The notes beneath the pieces were generated by a model. That model searched no databases. It saw only the letters and a program-made list of their open reading frames with translations, and had not been told where the DNA came from. From NCBI GenBank assembly GCA_000695325.1, contig AVPN01000749.1, positions 16,211 to 38,700 of the forward strand: a stretch of DNA of 22,490 nucleotides, read 5' to 3'. The DNA comes from Pleurobrachia bachei. Taxonomy: Eukaryota > Ctenophora > Tentaculata > Cydippida > Pleurobrachiidae. Made by a program: the position numbers and the translations under genes. Of the stretch, positions 1-8,805 are shown piece after piece; within the stretch, counting starts at the first letter, position 1, and every line of letters begins with the position of its first letter.

Positions 1-595
1 CCCCCCCCGTCTGAGCAAATTGCGTTACGTAAATTAGGCAAATTCCGGTAACAAGCAAACTGCAAAGGATCTCAAACCAGCTACCGTTCGTTTGACGTAA
101 AAAGCAGCATTTGATGTGTGTGACGTGAAATCGAAGATTCATCCGGAGGACATGAATTTCTTGAGTTTACTATATTCTACATGCTCTACAACCCTGTACG
201 TGGTATAAACATAATTAGTTATCCTTATTCTTATATATTTTTCATATGAAATATTCTTGTCACCCTTCAAGTTCGTCTTTTACCCAGTTAATTTAGTTTC
301 TGCCATACAATGCCACGGAATAAATGACAGATTCTTAGAACCTAGAAAAATCCCACGTATCTTTTGTGATTCTTATCTCGCACATGTCCTATGATAATGA
401 AATTCCAGGATTCCTTTGAGTGACAAATTACAGTTTATCATTATCCTCCTCAATACTGCTTTTTTATTTTTTCGATAAAATTTATAGAAAATAAAACTCG
501 TAATTCAAAACATCGTTATGATGCAAATAAACTGAAATTAAAATCCAAAATATTTTAAAATCTCAACACAAAACACAACAAAATAAAAGCCCCAG
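1..595. other. AT-rich non-coding flank downstream of the 7TM receptor gene
   Basis: No coding segment is seen on either strand. It begins with a short C run. On the minus strand, an AATAAA hexamer at 468..463 lies about 130 nt beyond the receptor stop codon and is a plausible polyadenylation signal for that gene; this is inferred from position and motif only. Confidence 0.5.
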
Positions 596-2196
596 CTACT
601 TTTTAGTTTTACGTATGCTGACAACCAGTGGTAAAGCGACCATAGTAGAGTTTATAAGTCCATGTAGAGGCGCCATAAGGTTGCAGAAATACTGCATTTT
701 CTTGAGAATCCCCAATGATATGTTAAACTTAGCCATCATTACAAAGACCAACTGTGTGGTGTACATGAGATGGTAAAAGAGAAAGAGGGTAATAGTCCAT
801 AGGAGCACGTAGAAATATCGAGATAGGACGTAATCTCGCATTGCCTGGGAGCTCATACGAACTATGTTCCGGCGGTTGTACTTCCGTTTAGGTGATAGGT
901 TGATAATTACTCTGCTAGAACGATGACATACATAATTTGATCCTGGTAGATCTGCCATTTCGATACCGAATGCGTTATCGTTCTTAATCCTGTGGGGTGT
1001 AAGTTGGGTTAATAGGGACAATAATATATCCGGACATTGTAATTGTAGAATAGTTGGTGTAATGATTGAGGTTAGTGGTGGTGAAGGCTGATTGAAAAAC
1101 AATGATCGATTATGTTAAGACTTACACAGTGCTATTTTGTTCAGACTTCATCTTGATCTCATTATTATTTTTCCGATTCCGTCCCCGGTTTTGTTTGTAG
1201 TTACTAAACTGACCCATCACATTTCTCAACATGACCGATAGGAGGGCCGTTAGAGATGACATTAGGACTGTAGTGGCCACAAAAGTTAGATAGGAGTTTC
1301 CCGCCAGGATCTCGATCGGTTCTTGTTTTACCTTGTGCTCGAAAAACAGCGTCTGAAATCATAAAGAAAGTGTCAATAGAATTGTAGCTTAAAAACAGTA
1401 GAACAGATGAGGCAGTTTCTTACTTGTCTTGTTCGACCCCCCCCCCTCCTTTACAAATGTTAGACCATGACATAAATTCTTACATGAATATAAAGTATGG
1501 CTGTTGTGGCCCACGCACAGATGGAGGAATAGAACACACGCTCCTTCGTGATCCAACTCTTATAGCAAAATGGTTTAGCACACGCTATCAATCTGTGGGA
1601 CGCATTGTGTTAGAAAAATTTAAAATTGTAATTTCCTAAGAATCTGTCTGAACGGTTATTGATGCATGTCAGATGTCTTAATTCTCTCTCAGACTTAAAG
1701 AGTCTGTCTCAGACTCAGAGCTGAACTGTTCTGTAGAAATCATACCTCGTTACAACTATAAAGTTGATATGAAATAGAGATCCTATCCGCAGTACTAGGC
1801 AGAATGGCTCCACTGGAAACAGATTAGCTAGACACAACTGAAATATTGAGGGGTTATTAATACATAAAAGACAATCTAACTTGCTAACTAATTTCAATCT
1901 AACTTGTTACGTACAGGACAGTATCGATACAAGTTTTGGAAACAGCATGCTTTGAATCTTACCCGAGTGTCAAGTGGATCGTTGGTTGCTGCAACTAGAA
2001 TGGACAGCACAGTAGCAGTAGTATCATTTAACGTTAAACTGACAATGTTAGTCGTTCGTTTGGGGAACTTGGAGGTGCAGATGGTGAAGAAAAATACCGC
2101 CAGGAAACAGATGTTGAGGGGAAGGGCGATGGCTGAAACGATGTAAACAGGGACAGATTTGCTTAGGTTGTTCGAAGATAAACTGGAGGTGCTCAT
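596..2196 (-). CDS. Rhodopsin-like (class A) seven-transmembrane receptor, five exons, 351 aa model
   Basis: Exons, in order of translation: 2196-1963, 1837-1746, 1592-1484, 1352-1126, 989-596. All four introns (125-153 bp) are GT-AG and the phases join without a break (1056 nt). Seen: TM1 ~15-40 with N28; TM2 ~50-72 with D58 (LTLND); the TM3 cysteine C91; TM3 ending VVTRLIACAKPF, which aligns with the family's DRY-xxA-xxP stretch; TM4 with W136; TM5 ~159-186; a long basic third loop (~187-275); TM6 ~279-305; TM7 ~314-346. Odd points: Thr-Arg-Leu stands where Asp-Arg-Tyr is usual, TM6 has no CWxP, TM7 has NSTMV instead of NPxxY, and the second extracellular loop has no Cys to pair with C91. 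The C-terminal tail is only a few residues (RKTKK). It is probably a plasma-membrane G-protein-coupled receptor; the ligand cannot be inferred. ATG 2196 was chosen as the first ATG before TM1; the frame stays open upstream, so an upstream exon is possible. Confidence 0.82.
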
Positions 2197-2440
2197 GTTG
2201 CAGCTGATATATGCGTCCTTGAAAAAGTGAGATGTCTTGATTAGTTTTTGAAAAACAAAAGATATTAAACGCCCAACAAGGTTCTGCGAGATACGAGAAA
2301 TATAATATACTTCGTGTGGCGGTATTAATGTTATCAAACAAAGCACACCAGTTAGAGAACTCAAGAATATATAAGATTAAACAAGGTGTTATGTATTTTC
2401 ATCTTCTTCTGGGCTCTGAACAAGTTAATAAAGAGGGCGA

Positions 2441-2444
<4 letters not shown>
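2197..2444. other. Sequence upstream of the receptor start; no gene seen
   Basis: The receptor reading frame stays open on the minus strand up to about 2364, but without a convincing ATG. A possible acceptor (atatatcag) lies just before the chosen ATG, so 5' UTR or part of an upstream exon may be here. Nothing is recognised on the plus strand. Confidence 0.3.

Positions 2445-2502
<58 letters not shown>
2445..2502. repeat. (GA)n microsatellite, about 29 units
   Basis: An uninterrupted GA run follows a degenerate GA-rich lead-in. It abuts the left edge of the 1.27-kb duplication, and a shorter GA run (3767-3780) sits at the junction between the two copies. Confidence 0.95.
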
Positions 2503-2508
<6 letters not shown>

Positions 2509-3766
2509 CTGTGAAGCACCATAGCATGTTTCTTCTAAGAAATTGTTTAGAAACATTCTCGGAGTTGAAATATGAAATCAGATCAATGAACCGCCCCGCA
2601 AGAAAAGCAATATATCAATGGAAAAACAACAAAAGCTCTGTGATACAGTGTTGTGGTGTTGAGGGCTAGTGAAAGTCTCACACTATAATGGTCAAGCATT
2701 GGGGAAAAAAAAACGTGGTCTTGTTAATGATGTTGTAGAAGTTCAATGTGTGTCTATCCGCCATTTATGAGATTGGATATATTTGAAATTGGATGAGCGG
2801 CCATTTTTTACATGTTGAAATGCGAAAGAGCATTAGTATCGAAACGGGGTTCGGGGCAGTCATATTAGAAGTATCGGACACATTCAAGTCTAAACTTGCC
2901 GGGCCACAGTGAGGGAACGGTTTAGGCTCGGTAAATCAAGCACCGTAATTGACATAGTGAATATTTATGGGAAACTTTACCGTGAGAGAGTCGAGTGAAT
3001 GTCATTTCTCTTTCAGCCCGATAAGTGCTATATGGTCGTAATTTCATATGCTAGAGACTAAAAGGCTGGCGGGAGCGACTATTAAACCTAATAATGATCC
3101 GTCTATTCGGAAAGCAGTAATATACCAGTACATAATATATATCAGATAATTATATGGATTAAGGCAAGTAAGGAGAAAAAGTTCACTGTCAGCACATTTA
3201 GGGAGCTGCTATATACAAATATTATTTAGGCTTGGCGCATTAGCATGTACCCTTTAACAGCTATTTAGTTGCATATACCTTTCAGTATATATATAGCAAC
3301 CTCTGCTTTTATTCAGTGCAGTATAGGCTCTAAGAGTTAAATTGGCACCTTAAATTTTGATGTACGTACTACGGGTCCTAGCCTATTATATAGGACACCG
3401 GTCCCTAACTGTTATAGGTCCGTTTTGCTACTTTAATTTAAAGCCCGGTCCCACATTTGTTTAGATGGAAACCCAATCTCACTCGTCCAGTGTCGTCCCG
3501 GAATGAAATACAAAGATCCCATACATATCTACTGGATATTATCCAGCCAGAGTAATCAGACATATTGAACCTGGATATCTCCATAGATCTCCATGGTTAC
3601 TGTATAGAATCAGCGAATAGGAGAAGGAATATACGAAGTCTCATTCATACTGCTTGAAAGACATATAATGCAGCTGGCAATGCCAGCTTGGCATTGGGAG
3701 TTATAATTCAGCTATACGCTTCCAATTAGGCAATATAGCCAGAATTTCATGGAAATCCTCTAGTGT
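2503..3766. repeat. Tandem duplication 1, copy 1 (about 1.27 kb, non-coding)
   Basis: This unit begins aaccaactgtgaag and ends aaatcctctagtgt. It recurs at 3781-5040 with only about half a dozen differences: a poly-A tract 4 nt longer here, plus single substitutions. No convincing coding frame was found. The one shared short open frame continues out of the GA repeat and lacks any recognisable domain. Terminal inverted repeats were not seen, so this is better read as a segmental tandem duplication than as a transposon. Confidence 0.93.
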
Positions 3767-3780
3767 GAGAGAGAGAGAGA
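3767..3780. repeat. Short (GA)7 at the duplication junction
   Basis: Seven GA units separate the end of copy 1 (tagtgt) from the start of copy 2 (aaccaactg). This matches the longer GA tract before copy 1 and suggests that the duplicated unit carried its flanking GA tract with it. Confidence 0.85.
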
Positions 3781-5040
3781 AACCAACTGTGAAGCACCAT
3801 AGCATGTTTCTTCTAAGAAATTGTTTAGAAACATTCTCGGAGTTGAAATATGAAATCAGATCAATGAACCGCCCCGCAAGAAAAGCAATATATCAATGGA
3901 AAAACAACAACAGCTCTGTGATACAGTGTTGTGGTGTTGAGGGCTAGTGAAAGTCTCACACTATAATGGTCAAGCATTGGGGAAAAACGTGGTCTTGTTA
4001 ATGATGTTGTAGAAGTTCAATGTGTGTCTATCCGCCATTTATGAGATTGGATATATTTGAAATTGGATGAGCGGCCATTTTTTACATGTTGAAATGCGAA
4101 AGAGCATTAGTATCGAAACGGGGTTCGGGGCAGTCATATTAGAAGTATCGGACACATTCAAGTCTAAACTTGCCGGGCCACAGTGAGGGAACGGTTTAGG
4201 CTCGGTAAATCAAGCACCGTAATTGACATAGTGAATATTTATGGGAAACTTTACCGTGAGAGAGTCGAGTGAATGTCATTTCTCTTTCAGCCCGATAAGT
4301 GCTATATGGTCGTAATTTCATATGCTAGAGACTAAAAGGCTGGCGGGAGCTACTATTAAACCTAGTAATGATCGGTCTATTCGGAAAGCAGTAATATACC
4401 AGTACATAATATATATCAGATAATTATATGGATTAAGGCAAGTAAGGAGAAAAAGTTCACTGTCAGCACATTTAGGGAGCTGCTACATACAAATATTATT
4501 TAGGCTTGGCGCATTAGCATGTACCCTTTAACAGCTATTTAGTTGCATATACCTTTCAGTATATATATAGCAACCTCTGCTTTTATTCAGTGCAGTATAG
4601 GCTCTAAGAGTTAAATTGGCACCTTAAATTTTGATGTACGTACTACGGGTCCTAGCCTATTATATAGGACACCGGTCCCTAACTGTTATAGGTCCGTTTT
4701 GCTACTTTAATTTAAAGCCCGGTCCCACATTTGTTTAGATGGAAACCCAATCTCACTCGTCCAGTGTCGTCCCGGAATGAAATACAAAGATCCCATACAT
4801 ATCTACTGGATATTATCCAGCCAGAGTAATCAGACATATTGAACCTGGATATCTCCATAGATCTCCATGGTTACTGTATAGAATCAGCGAATAGGAGAAG
4901 GAATATACGAAGTCTCATTCATACTGCTTGAAAGACATATAATGCAGCTGGCAATGCCAGCTTGGCATTGGGAGTTATAATTCAGCTATACGCTTCCAAT
5001 TAGGCAATATAGCCAGAATTTCATGGAAATCCTCTAGTGT
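3781..5040. repeat. Tandem duplication 1, copy 2
   Basis: Nearly identical to 2503-3766, in the same orientation and offset by about 1,278 bp. After its last shared bases (tagtgt) the sequence becomes unique (aatgcattta). The very low divergence implies a recent event or two alleles placed in series by assembly. Confidence 0.93.
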
Positions 5041-5642
5041 AATGCATTTACGGTAGGCCCGTGATTTCAAGCACAAAGGTGAAAGGAAACTGATTATGAC
5101 AACTACTATGTAAGATAGACACGCAAGGAAATCAAATGTAAGAAGAACAATAATTCAGAAATAAGTTAAGTGTCAAGAATCACGCAGCTCCATTTAAGAG
5201 AACTGCATCACTCGAAGCAGGAAGCGTGTGGGCAGTGCAGCAGGAGCTGTCAGAACCTCTACCATGTGAACACACTGCAGGCCATGTGAACAGACTCCAC
5301 TGAGAATTACAGATTAATGGCCGAGGGCGTGTCTGTGTTTCAGCTCTCAGTATAGATACAATGATTGGAAAGTGGGATACTAATTAATGTATCTCAACAG
5401 TATCACGCAAGCAGTGTTAAGATGATAGATGTCTAAAGTGCGTGACAGCCGTGCAGAGACATCAAGCAGAAATAGAGTGAACTATGTGGTACATATATTT
5501 TATACCACCATCTCTCACGCGTTGTGAAAACTTCAGCAGATGCCTGTGAGATTCCTTCAGAAGTATATTCAGTATATAATATATAGGGTAGTTATAGGAT
5601 ATATTCACGGTGGTGAAATTGCTTGGATTTCCTGAATTGAGG
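5041..5642. other. Non-coding stretch; no gene seen
   Basis: No domain-bearing frame is seen on either strand. A minus-strand open frame starting at 5704 runs from inside the small TIR element into this stretch; it has low-complexity composition and no splice support, so it is not called. Confidence 0.4.
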
Positions 5643-5806
5643 GTACGCCGACCGATTTTTTTTTCGAGTGCAGGGCAATCTCTCACCGTACGGTTGTAGG
5701 ACATACCAAGGGGACATTAAATGTGCAATTTTAGACCTAAAGTCAAATTCGTATTTTGCTACAACAGCCTTACCCTGCAGTCGAAAAAATATATCTGTCG
5801 GCGTAC
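5643..5806. mobile_element. MITE-like element with ~35-bp terminal inverted repeats
   Basis: The left end reads gtacgccgaccgatttt followed by T-rich sequence, ttcgagtgcaggg. The reverse complement of the right end reads gtacgccgacagatat, then T-rich, ttcgactgcaggg. The arms match over roughly 33 of 36 positions with a small length difference in the T tract. TA dinucleotides lie at both ends (5644-5645 and 5804-5805), so a TA target-site duplication is possible. The ~90-bp interior has no coding capacity. The family was not identified; it is a non-autonomous DNA transposon by structure. Confidence 0.7.
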
Positions 5807-5874
5807 GTTGGTTTCGACGTAATTATTGTCAAGAAAACCACCAATTTATGACGGCATTTGGCCGTACTGACCAC

Positions 5875-5998
5875 TAGAATACATTTTCGCCGAACCCCCG
5901 GCCAGCCTTTTTTCCTGGAACTGTTCATAATACTCTTTGCAACAACCGTCAACCATCCCAGTCCACTCTGGTGATTCTTTCTGTTTATTATCCGGCAC
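5875..5998 (-). other. Exon-like open frame of unknown identity (copy A)
   Basis: About 40 codons open on the minus strand, with a protein-like composition (segments such as KESPEWTGMVDGCC and KEYYEQFQEKRLAGGSAKM). The copy at 7481-7604 differs by one residue (Q here, P there). An acceptor-like cttag precedes it, but no partner exon or consensus donor was found. The identity between copies comes from recent duplication and is not evidence of selection. The family is not recognised. Confidence 0.2.
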
Positions 5999-6188
5999 TA
6001 AGATTTCTCAAGCATTACTTACTCTAATCTAAATTATCTATGAATGATATGTACCTACATAATGGAAGTAGAGTCGCATATTTACCGGCCTCCTCGGAGT
6101 AGAGGGTTTTGTACTATACTGCAATAATCAATGGTTTCAAAATGCAGTACATAATAAAGTAGTGCTGGGACTAGGCCATGGATACTGC

Positions 6189-6220
6189 TTGATGGTAAAT
6201 GAGATCTCATTTCCCATCAA
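6189..6220. repeat. 32-nt near-perfect palindrome, centre GAGATCTC (copy A)
   Basis: The arms ttgatggtaaat / (near) atttaccatcaa flank the centre gagatctc; one base pair is mismatched here (ttcccatcaa). The duplicate at 7796-7827 is perfect. Confidence 0.85.
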
Positions 6221-7111
6221 ATAGTCTCCCGGATGCACTGGAACTGGAAACAGAAATTTGAGGATTTAGTGAGTAGAAGAGCTATGATCGCCTTCAAAAG
6301 TCTAATAAAGTTGGATATTTCACGAAGCAACGTCCCTTCTTTGCTATCACATTCTCTTGAGGGGTGGGAGCCATGTGACACTCTCGATTTTTACCCTTGC
6401 TTGGATCTTCTAAATATATATAACGGTGACGTGACTTAGCACCAAGAGTAATCAGGACCTACACGTGACCTAGACCCGACCTAGAATGGATTTCACAAGA
6501 TCGGATAAAGTTGTCATGTTCGACCATCTTGTTACATCTAATAATGATAATAATAATCACACTTGTATGCCTGCTAAGACCCCGTACAATATAAAAACCC
6601 TAGTATAAACCTATATGTTATGCAACACACACACACACAATCAAACCTCGAGATCCATAACCTTACCACCCCTGATTGCAAAGTTCCTTCCAGTTCCAGG
6701 TTCGGCCTTCTTCTTCTCCTTCAGCGCAGTCAGTATGATCCTCAGATTTCTTCAGACCACTCTTGCGAAACAGAACCGATCAAGAAATTCTCTTCCTCGC
6801 ACTTTTCATCGCTTTCAGCCGGTCTTTGAAACTACAAGCAAAGAATGTACTTCCACTCATAGTGATAGCATGAGATATAATTGATATCTCAAAATTAGAG
6901 AGATTTGCAAACAGAACAGAGGTAAGGGAGCTCTGACCAAATGTGATTTGGATACTGATATGAAATACCAAACAAATCAGTGAAAAATAATATTGTGAAA
7001 GTGTCCCGTTATATCATTTTCCACGCCTGATTTTGGTCATTCATACCCAGATATCACTTTAATCAAAAAAGTTTAAAAAAATTGAAAATTAACAATCACA
7101 TTAATAGTCAT

Positions 7112-7414
7112 TCACAGCCACACCCTCCATACACCCTCATCATCAAGGGCTTCTGAGTTCTCATCTTCGAAATATATCGGCCTTGTCATAGTGTCCCGGG
7201 TTATTTCCCTAAGTTTGTCCCGCAGATTATCCCTTATGTTTGTGAACCTCTCCGAAATGTCATTTTCCTCTGATAAATCGACCGATAAGTCGTACAATCG
7301 CATTGTCTGTGACATACATGAGAAATCCACACATAAACTGTCGTCAGAGGTATTTTCGTAGCGCTTAATTTGTTCGGCATTCAAGCCAATTTGTTTTCCC
7401 AGCTCTTTTCCATT
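7112..7414 (-). pseudogene. Duplicated, 5'-truncated last exon of the arylsulfatase gene
   Basis: The frame encodes the C-terminal ~100 residues of the sulfatase (from [14 protein letters not shown] through [14 protein letters not shown] to GVWRVWL and a stop). It matches exon 12 of the intact gene except for two substitutions, both amino-acid changing (Gln for Leu, Val for Ala). The first 17 codons of the exon are missing because the duplication breakpoint fell inside it. A chance acceptor (gttttgctgcag) lies just upstream, but it would put exon 12 in the wrong frame after exon 11, so use as an alternative last exon of the same gene is unlikely. The frame is also open upstream through the 63-nt junction spacer. 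Best read as an inert gene fragment. Confidence 0.85.
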
Positions 7415-7477
7415 TCCTGCAGCAAAACGAGCCCCAAGATGAAAATTCCAGGCATGAAAAAAAATCGGGACACCGGG
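7415..7477. other. 63-nt unique spacer between the two 1.6-kb duplicate copies
   Basis: This sequence (tcctgcagcaaaacgagccc ... gggacaccggg) is present only at the junction. It resembles neither outer flank and may be filler DNA from the duplication or a remnant of an earlier arrangement. The minus-strand frame of the truncated exon stays open across it. Confidence 0.6.
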
Positions 7478-7480
7478 CAC

Positions 7481-7604
7481 TAGAATACATTTTCGCCGAA
7501 CCCCCGGCCAGCCTTTTTTCCTGGAACTGTTCATAATACTCTTTGCAACAACCGTCAACCATCCCAGTCCACTCTGGTGATTCTTTCGGTTTATTATCCG
7601 GCAC
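7481..7604 (-). other. Exon-like open frame of unknown identity (copy B)
   Basis: Counterpart of the frame at 5875-5998 (segments PDNKPKESPEW, GCCKEYYEQF, KRLAGGSAKM). It ends at the duplication boundary. It could be a displaced exon of a neighbouring gene or a chance frame; no function is assigned. Confidence 0.2.
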
Positions 7605-7795
7605 TAAGATTTTTTAACCATTACTTACTCTAATCTAAATTATCTCTGAATAATACCTACATAATGGAATTAGAGTCGCATATTTACCAGCCTCCTCGGA
7701 GACCGGAGTAGAGGGTTTCGTACTGCAGTAAGTATAAAGGGTTTCAAAATGCAGTACATAATAAAGTAGTGCTGGGACTAGGCCATGGATACTGC

Positions 7796-7827
7796 TTGAT
7801 GGTAAATGAGATCTCATTTACCATCAA
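7796..7827. repeat. 32-nt perfect palindrome, centre GAGATCTC (copy B)
   Basis: A perfect inverted repeat without a loop: arms ttgatggtaaat and atttaccatcaa around gagatctc. It could extrude as a cruciform or mark the joined ends of a fold-back element. Confidence 0.92.
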
Positions 7828-8751
7828 ATAGTCTCCCGGATGCACTGGAATTGAAACAGAAATTTGAGGATTTAGTGAGTAGAAGAGCTGCTATAATCGC
7901 CTTCAAAAGTCTTATAAAGTTGGATATTTCACGAAGCAACGTCCCTTCTTTCCTATCACATTCTCTTGAGGGGTGGGAGCCATGTGACACTCTCGATTTT
8001 TACCCTTGCTTGGATCTATATATATAACAGTGACGTGACTTAGCACCAAGAGTAATCAGGACCTACACGTGACCTAGACCCGACCTAGAATGGATTTCAC
8101 AAGATCGGATAAAGTTGTCATGTTCGACCATCTTGTTACATCTAATAATGATAATAATAATCACACTTGTATGCCTGCTAAGACCCCGTACAATACTAGA
8201 CAATAAAAACCCTAGTATAACGGAGTATCAGAGCGGTTTAACACCTATATGTTATGCAACACACACACACACACACAATCAAACCTCGAGATCCATAACC
8301 TTACCACCCCTGATTGCAAAGTTCCTTCCAGTTCCAGGTTCGGCCTTCTTCTTCTCCTTCAGCGCAGTCACCACCGTTCGCCTTTCCTGTTTTTGACTTT
8401 CCTCAGGTCTGGGGATATGTAAACGTATGATCCTCAGATTTCTTCAGATCACTCTTGCGAAACAGAACCGATCAAGAAATTCTCTTCCTCGCACTTTTCA
8501 TCGCTCTCAGCCGGTCTTTGAAACTACAAGCAAAGAATGTACTACCACTCATAGTGATAGCAGGAGATATAATTGATATCTCAAAATTAGAGAGATTTGC
8601 AAACAGAACAGAGGTAAGGGAGCTCTGACCAAATGTGATTTGGATACTGATATGAAATACCAAACAAATCAGTGAAAAAAATAATATTGTGAAGGTGTCC
8701 CGTTATATCATTTTCCAAGCCTGATTTTGGTCATTCATACCCAGATATCAC

Positions 8752-8757
8752 TTTAAT
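8752..8757 (-). promoter_or_regulatory. Candidate polyadenylation signal (ATTAAA) of the sulfatase gene
   Basis: ATTAAA on the minus strand lies about 50 nt after the sulfatase stop codon, the usual spacing for a cleavage signal. The same motif exists behind the duplicated exon. Motif and position only. Confidence 0.35.
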
Positions 8758-8805
8758 CAAAAAAGTTTAAAAAAATTGAAAATTAACAATCACATTAATA
8801 GTCAT

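Larger units (their letters stand above)
5872..7414. repeat. Tandem duplication 2, copy A (sulfatase 3' region)
   Basis: This copy starts at cactagaatac and ends at ttttccatt inside what was exon 12 of the sulfatase gene. It recurs in the same orientation at 7478-9108. Copy A is shorter; it lacks about 57 bp present in copy B near 8371-8427 and smaller pieces near 8200 and 8221-8243. It lies only about 65 bp from the TIR element at 5643-5806. Confidence 0.92.

Noticed and set aside
2316-2669. Plus-strand open frame through the GA microsatellite and its counterpart at 3765-3947
   Set aside because: Much of the first is Glu-Arg translated from the GA repeat. The shared remainder has no domain or splice features, and its conservation comes only from the recent duplication.
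6233-6439. Plus-strand frame (QKFEDLVSRR...) and its copy at 7806-8027
   Set aside because: Shared because of the duplication. The two frames differ in length and ends, with no recognisable domain; not supported as a gene.
6780-6971. Minus-strand frame of 63 codons, also at 8472-8663
   Set aside because: It starts at TTG rather than ATG, lies downstream of the sulfatase stop, and has no splice or domain evidence.
7112-7427. Truncated exon as an alternative last exon of the sulfatase gene
   Set aside because: The nearby acceptor would join exon 11 in the wrong phase and run quickly into a stop, so in-frame use from exon 11 is not possible as drawn.
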